NCBI GenBank assembly: GCA_012064385.1
Contig: QRDG01002535.1
Span: 120,522-184,521 of the forward strand
Reading direction: 5' to 3'
Length of the DNA: 64,000 nt
Source: Puccinellia tenuiflora
Taxonomy: Eukaryota > Streptophyta > Magnoliopsida > Poales > Poaceae
The position numbers and the translations under genes are program-made. Shown here in pieces: positions 59,546 to 64,000 of the stretch (within the stretch, counting starts at the first letter, position 1; every line of letters begins with the position of its first letter). Below the pieces are notes generated by a model. That model ran no database searches. It saw only the letters and a program-made list of their open reading frames with translations, and was not told the DNA's origin.

Positions 59546-62500
59546 TGTAGCGACCTTGCCTTTCAAAAATGGCCAAGATCCCTGTGTTCCGTGCTAGTCC
59601 CTGGATCGAATAGCTAGCACCACAGTTCAAGATGTAATATCATGCAAATGCGTCAAATATCTATTACATCAAAGATCCAGAAAAAGTAAAACATTACAAG
59701 TTGCATAGCACAAGGCTAGCATATTACAAAGCTCAACAGCGGAAAACATAAATAGCATGGAGCCCTCATCATCTTCATGTGCCACAGGCATACATGTTGG
59801 TTGCAGACTCGAAACCTATAGCGTTCCTTACTCATCGTCAGACGAACCTGCAACGATAAAAGCGTTGCAGCCAAAAATTGGTCAGAACCATTTGAATGGA
59901 TCTGGCAAATGATACTTGTGGACTCATAAAGGCAAACTTCTAACATCTACATGCATATCTGGCTGGTGGAGTTGACAGGCTTTTGCGCAAAGCAAAATTT
60001 TATCCTATACTTTAAAAAAATCATTTCTTTCTTTCCAAAACTTAGGAGACATTCCTGGGCGCACCAGTGTCTCAAATCCCCCATGTTCTCCCATCAAATT
60101 TTAATTTAGAAATTGGAATGAATGAGATTTTTCCGTCGACCACCTTGCTTAGTTACTCAAATTGTCCATAACCGGGGACACGGCTAAGATCTTAGTTTTA
60201 AATACTCTCGAGAGTTTGTGACACTTTCACCACTTGACTTCATCAACCCATTCTGTCCTTGACCTTCTTGAAGTGAAAAGGAAAGTGAAGATGAAGACGA
60301 GACCTTTGGGAAACAGTCCCCTGTTCCTCTGGCAGACCCATACAAGACATTCATCTGTTGCGAACTGCCGGAATCAGGTTCCTAGAACTTACTTAGTCAA
60401 GGCAGAGCCATAGTACCAAGTGGCTGCACTGGAAGTAAACTAGACACGGAGTGACATGAAATCTCGAGGCCCTGGGTGGCGAGCACAAGTGCACGTACTC
60501 AGGTACCCGCAGAACTGGGCCTGAGTAGCCACTCAACTTTGAACCACCAATAGAGCAACTCCAAATCCACCCAGGTGATTGATTAATTTAGTAGATTTTC
60601 CTTAACTCATATTCAATAAAACAATCATTTTTGCAGCAAGCCAATCTACTAAGTTAATATAGGTCACTAGTCATCTAATTCATGTGGCTAACCTAACAGG
60701 TTTGCATAGCATATAACTTTATTGAAAACAGCCTATCATGCATGCTACTGAAAATTAGTCTACAATGCAATATAGTAAAATAGTAGGTCATTTATGCTGG
60801 AGTATCACTTGCCTTTTTAAACTTGTCGTTGCTCACACACTCTTTTCAACGTAAGTCGTATCTCTCCGTTCAATCTAAACAATATAAACAAACAACAATA
60901 AATAACCATCCGACAACAATAAAACAAGCACAACATCAAACATGGACAACACTAAAACAACAAGGTTGATGGTCCAAGTTCATCACATAATTCAATATAC
61001 AAAAGGAATTATTGTAATGAGGTCTAGGTAGGTCAAAGGTCCAAGGTTTACAATTTGGATAAGGTCAAATTGCAAACTAGGTAAAAGTTTGCAACACAAG
61101 TCACTAAAAGATTTTAAACCATTTTCAACATGTACATGATAAAATGGTTCAACCAAAATGGTTTTGGGGTTTACTGGACAGAGGGCTAAATTACCAAACA
61201 TTTTCCCTAAAGAAACCATTTAAAACAATAATAAAATCATTTTCAAACTCCCAAAAAGGGCATAACACTATTTTTAATAAAACAAAGACTCAAAACATTT
61301 TATAAAATTTTGGGAAAGGTCTTACTGGACAGAGGACATCTATACAAAACTAACCCAATTGGATTTACCCAAAAATCTATTTTTAAACTAAAGTTATGCC
61401 AAAATTACTCAAATTACACATTTGAAATTTGAATAATTTAAACTAGAGCAAAACTGAAAATTAATATGTCTAAAATAATCTACAGATCCTGAGGTTTTCA
61501 AAAATATAAAATTCATTAAATTTGGCCAAGCCATTAAAAAGATATGATGGTTTTAAGGTTCAGGGGCTTTTCTGCAAAACTGCCAAATTAAATCAATTCG
61601 GCCGAAATTACAGAAAATGGGGGCTGATGTGGCGCTGATGCGGACGCTGACTGTGCGCTGACTAGGCGCCACGCGGCTTGATCTGATAAGCCGATACCGA
61701 TTCGGTTAAGGGAATCAATACGGACCGTTGGATCTAGACCCAGTGGTCGAGATCTAAACAGGAGGGGACTGGCCGGAGCTAGGGTTCCAGTGGACGGCGG
61801 CGCGCGGCGGCGACGCGTCGGCATCACGCGTTCCCGGCGTTCTAGGGTGCTCCAGGACGCCCGGATCTCACCTCGGTGATCAGCTCGTCGAGGGGATGTC
61901 GGTGGCGCGGCGGCGGTCTCCGGTGGTCGTTCCTTCGCCGGTGATTGCTCGTCGGAGATGGAAGTGGCGGCGGACGGCGTCGGGCGAGCACGCTCTCGTC
62001 GATCTGAGGGTGGAAAGAGCACCGGACAATGTCACAAGGATGCGCACGCGCAAGAGAAAGCCGAAGGGGTGCAGAAGAGAGGAGGGGATGGTCGGAGTGC
62101 ACGGCGGCGAGCTCCGCTTACCGGCGGCAATGGCGGTGGCTGCGGGGTCGAATCCGGCAGCCTGGCGGCACTTTATCTAGGGTTTTCGGGGGGAAAAAGG
62201 AGAGGTATGGCCGGGGTTTATATGGACGCGGTGGATTGGAACAAATCCCACGAGTTTCGCTCGGATTTGATCGCCGAACGGAATCGTGTATCGGGTGGTT
62301 TTTGCGTACGCAGGAGGTTGAACGCGGTGACGTCACCGCTTGCGTCATCGTGGGGCCCTCTAGTCAGAGAGAGAGAGAGGAAACAGAGAGGGGAGAAAGG
62401 CCGGATGCGGGGATGCAGCTGGGCCGAACTTGGGCTTGCTAGGGGGGGGGGGGCTGGCTGGCCGGTTCTTTCTTTTTTTTTTTAACAGAACTTTTTCCCT

Positions 62501-63208
62501 TTTTCTTTTTCTGTTTTCAAAACTAAAATAAAACCAGTCCAAAACCTTTTGGAAAAATTTGTAAAATACTTTTTAGAGAGCTTTTCAAATATAGAATAAT
62601 ATGGCACTTGTCTTGCCAACAAAATAAAATAAAATATTTGAAATATCTAAACATTGCATAAAGGCCTATTTGTCACCCTTATGTCGTTTTAAATAAATAG
62701 GGTTTTATATATTCTTTTTGAACTCAAATAAAATCCAGAAAATTTGTTTGAGTATTATCATTTAAAATAATTACTCATTTTTCATAATAAAATAATTTTG
62801 TCTAAAATATTTTATAAAGGATAGTTTGGGAAAACCATTTAAATACCAATACCCATTTAATCTTGGGCTTTATAAATATGAAAATATTTATTTTATTTCC
62901 AAAACCTGAAATTTGAAAATAGAAGGTAAAGGAATATTTAAAATAAAATACCCATTTCATCATGGGCTATATAAAATATTGAAAACACTTTGCCAAAATA
63001 TTCTGTAGGCTTTATTGAACTCCCAAATAAAAGTTTTATTTCCAAAATCTTTTCAAAACTTTGAAAATGAAGGTTTATTAAATATTTAAAAGGATATAAG
63101 ATGTCATCAAACTTCAATAACCTGATTTTTGGAGACTTTAATTATCTATTAATAAAAGTTTTAAATTTTTGTGATTTTTAAAACATTCCAAAGTTTTGGG
63201 ATGTTACA
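59546..63208 (-). repeat. V 5' LTR (3663 bp)
   Basis: It matches 52671-56335 apart from scattered substitutions and small indels. A TATA-like motif on the minus strand is at 62217-62223. Being the 5' LTR, it should drive the element transcript. The outer flank at 63209 is ATTTC. Confidence 0.93.
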
Positions 63209-64000
63209 ATTTCTTATGTGGAAACTCAAACTTCACATTCCCTTCCTTTGAATCAATAATAGCCCCTGTGGTACGAAGAAAAGGTCTTCCAAGAATAATA
63301 GGACTAGAGGTTTTATTCTCCATATTCATGATTAGAAAATCCACAGGTACAAAAGTCATATGTAACTCTATCATAACATCACTTACTTTTCCTAATGCAT
63401 GTTTAATGGTATTATCAGCAAGTGCAAGTTCAACAGAGCATTTTTCAAGATTCTTTAATTCAAGTACTTCATATAATTCTTTAGATAAAATAGAGACACT
63501 AGATCCTAGATCAAGTATGGCATGGTGTGTCTCTTTTCCAATAGTTAGTAGCACCTTAGGGATCCATATATCCCCAAGATTAGGTGGTATCATAGCTTCT
63601 TGATTGTATCTAGCAATTTTTTCTTTCAAGACATGATTAGCAATATAGGAACCAAAACTAGATTGGTTAACGTCAATAGAAGGATCACTTGCAAATTTTT
63701 GTAAGATAGATATTAATTCATGCAAGGTACAATTCTCTAAATCAAGCAAAGGATCATTAACTTCACTAAGCATCTTAACTTCTTCAACTTTTACTTCATC
63801 ATGTTCAGTTTTACTAACTTATTCTTTTAAAGCCATAAGATGAGACATAAAAGGCAACAAATATTCAGGATAATATAGCAATTCATTCAGAGTTTCCTCC
63901 AAAGTAAGAGGAACATTTTCAGCAATATTAATAGAATTCAATCCAACCACAGGTGGTGCTTGTGGTTTTCCAGCAGACATACTCAATAAAGTGGCTTGAT
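63209..64000 (-). pseudogene. W' gag-pol fragment with protease domain, split by V
   Basis: The frame is open from the right edge to a TAA at 63819-63821. It then stays open from there, including the ATG at 63773, to the V insertion. It carries an aspartic protease: catalytic motif LDLGSS at about residue 87 counted from 63773, and GRPFLRTTG near residue 165. The motif and the following stretch (VDFLIM, PIILGRPFL) resemble Athila-like Gypsy proteases. The end of the ORF lies at 52598-52670. Since a stop codon follows the protease with no RT, W' probably was a Gag-protease-only family even before V inserted. The upstream TAA and the V insertion make this copy non-functional. Confidence 0.85.

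Larger units (their letters stand above)
52671..63208 (-). mobile_element. Non-autonomous Gypsy element V, 10.5 kb, Gag-protease only
   Basis: Complete element on the minus strand: 5' LTR 59546-63208 (3663 bp), PBS 59531-59542, leader, gag-PR 58886-57402, 3' noncoding region, PPT, 3' LTR 52671-56335 (3665 bp). The target duplication ATTTC is perfect (52666-52670 and 63209-63213). LTRs make up 70% of the element. By eye they differ at about 30 positions (around 1%), so insertion is recent. There is no RT, RNase H or integrase in the 3.2-kb interior. Confidence 0.95.

Overview
The window is intergenic heterochromatin of a grass nuclear genome, probably Pooideae (wheat/barley/oat/ryegrass group). 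Evidence: it is built almost wholly of LTR retrotransposons; several LTRs and 3' UTRs carry signatures I know from Pooideae Gypsy families (the cluster CTCGAGGACGAG ... TTGGGGATG ... TACGTCTCCAACGTATC); and primer-binding sites (PBS) complementary to plant initiator tRNA-Met (TGGTATCAGAGC) recur. I find no host gene, tRNA, rRNA or CRISPR. Element letters below are my own labels.

Layout. Left (1-7927): element E1 (minus; LTR 2461-3406, ORF open off the left edge) sits in the decayed gag of a related element E0 (3407-5649); E0 is bounded by F' (minus; LTR 5650-6530, pol fragment to 7923). Centre (7928-28860): E-minus (7928-15723, with both LTRs) and E-plus (22862-28860, 5' end missing) are near-identical copies of one chromovirus-like Gypsy element in opposite orientation, forming an inverted repeat with ~6.0-kb arms. 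Between the arms lie the 5' part of element G (truncated LTR, leader, gag; 15724-20091), a single undetermined base at 20092, and the 3' part of element F (RNase H-integrase-LTR; 20093-22861). Middle (28861-44135): H (3' UTR and 3' LTR), a Copia 5' end (32574-35001, minus), and LTR pieces of X that flank element D (36197-43840). D is complete, with an uninterrupted 1558-codon gag-pol frame. Right (44136-64000): the rest of X, Y (LTR plus gag start), Z (LTR start), then W' (minus, 48546 to beyond 64000), into which V (52671-63208) has inserted with a perfect ATTTC target-site duplication (TSD).

Boundaries that coincide with LTR ends give a nesting order. Right side: X contains Y, Y contains Z, Z contains W', W' contains V, and D lies separately in X's LTR. 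Middle: X contains Copia, Copia contains H, H contains E-plus, E-plus contains F. The left part of this second stack is lost at 20092.

Function. D, E, F and F' share one design: Met-type PBS, gag with a CCHC knuckle, DGGS protease, RT, RNase H and integrase, and an integrase tail encoded inside the 3' LTR downstream of a G-run polypurine tract (PPT). That design recalls CRM-type centromeric chromoviruses, which is an inference. V and W' encode only Gag and protease, so they would need enzymes from other elements. Only D looks potentially autonomous, with a one-base PPT change that shifts its integrase tail out of frame. Mismatched flanks of E-minus and the undetermined base at 20092 mean that assembly chimerism must be considered for 7.9-28.9 kb.
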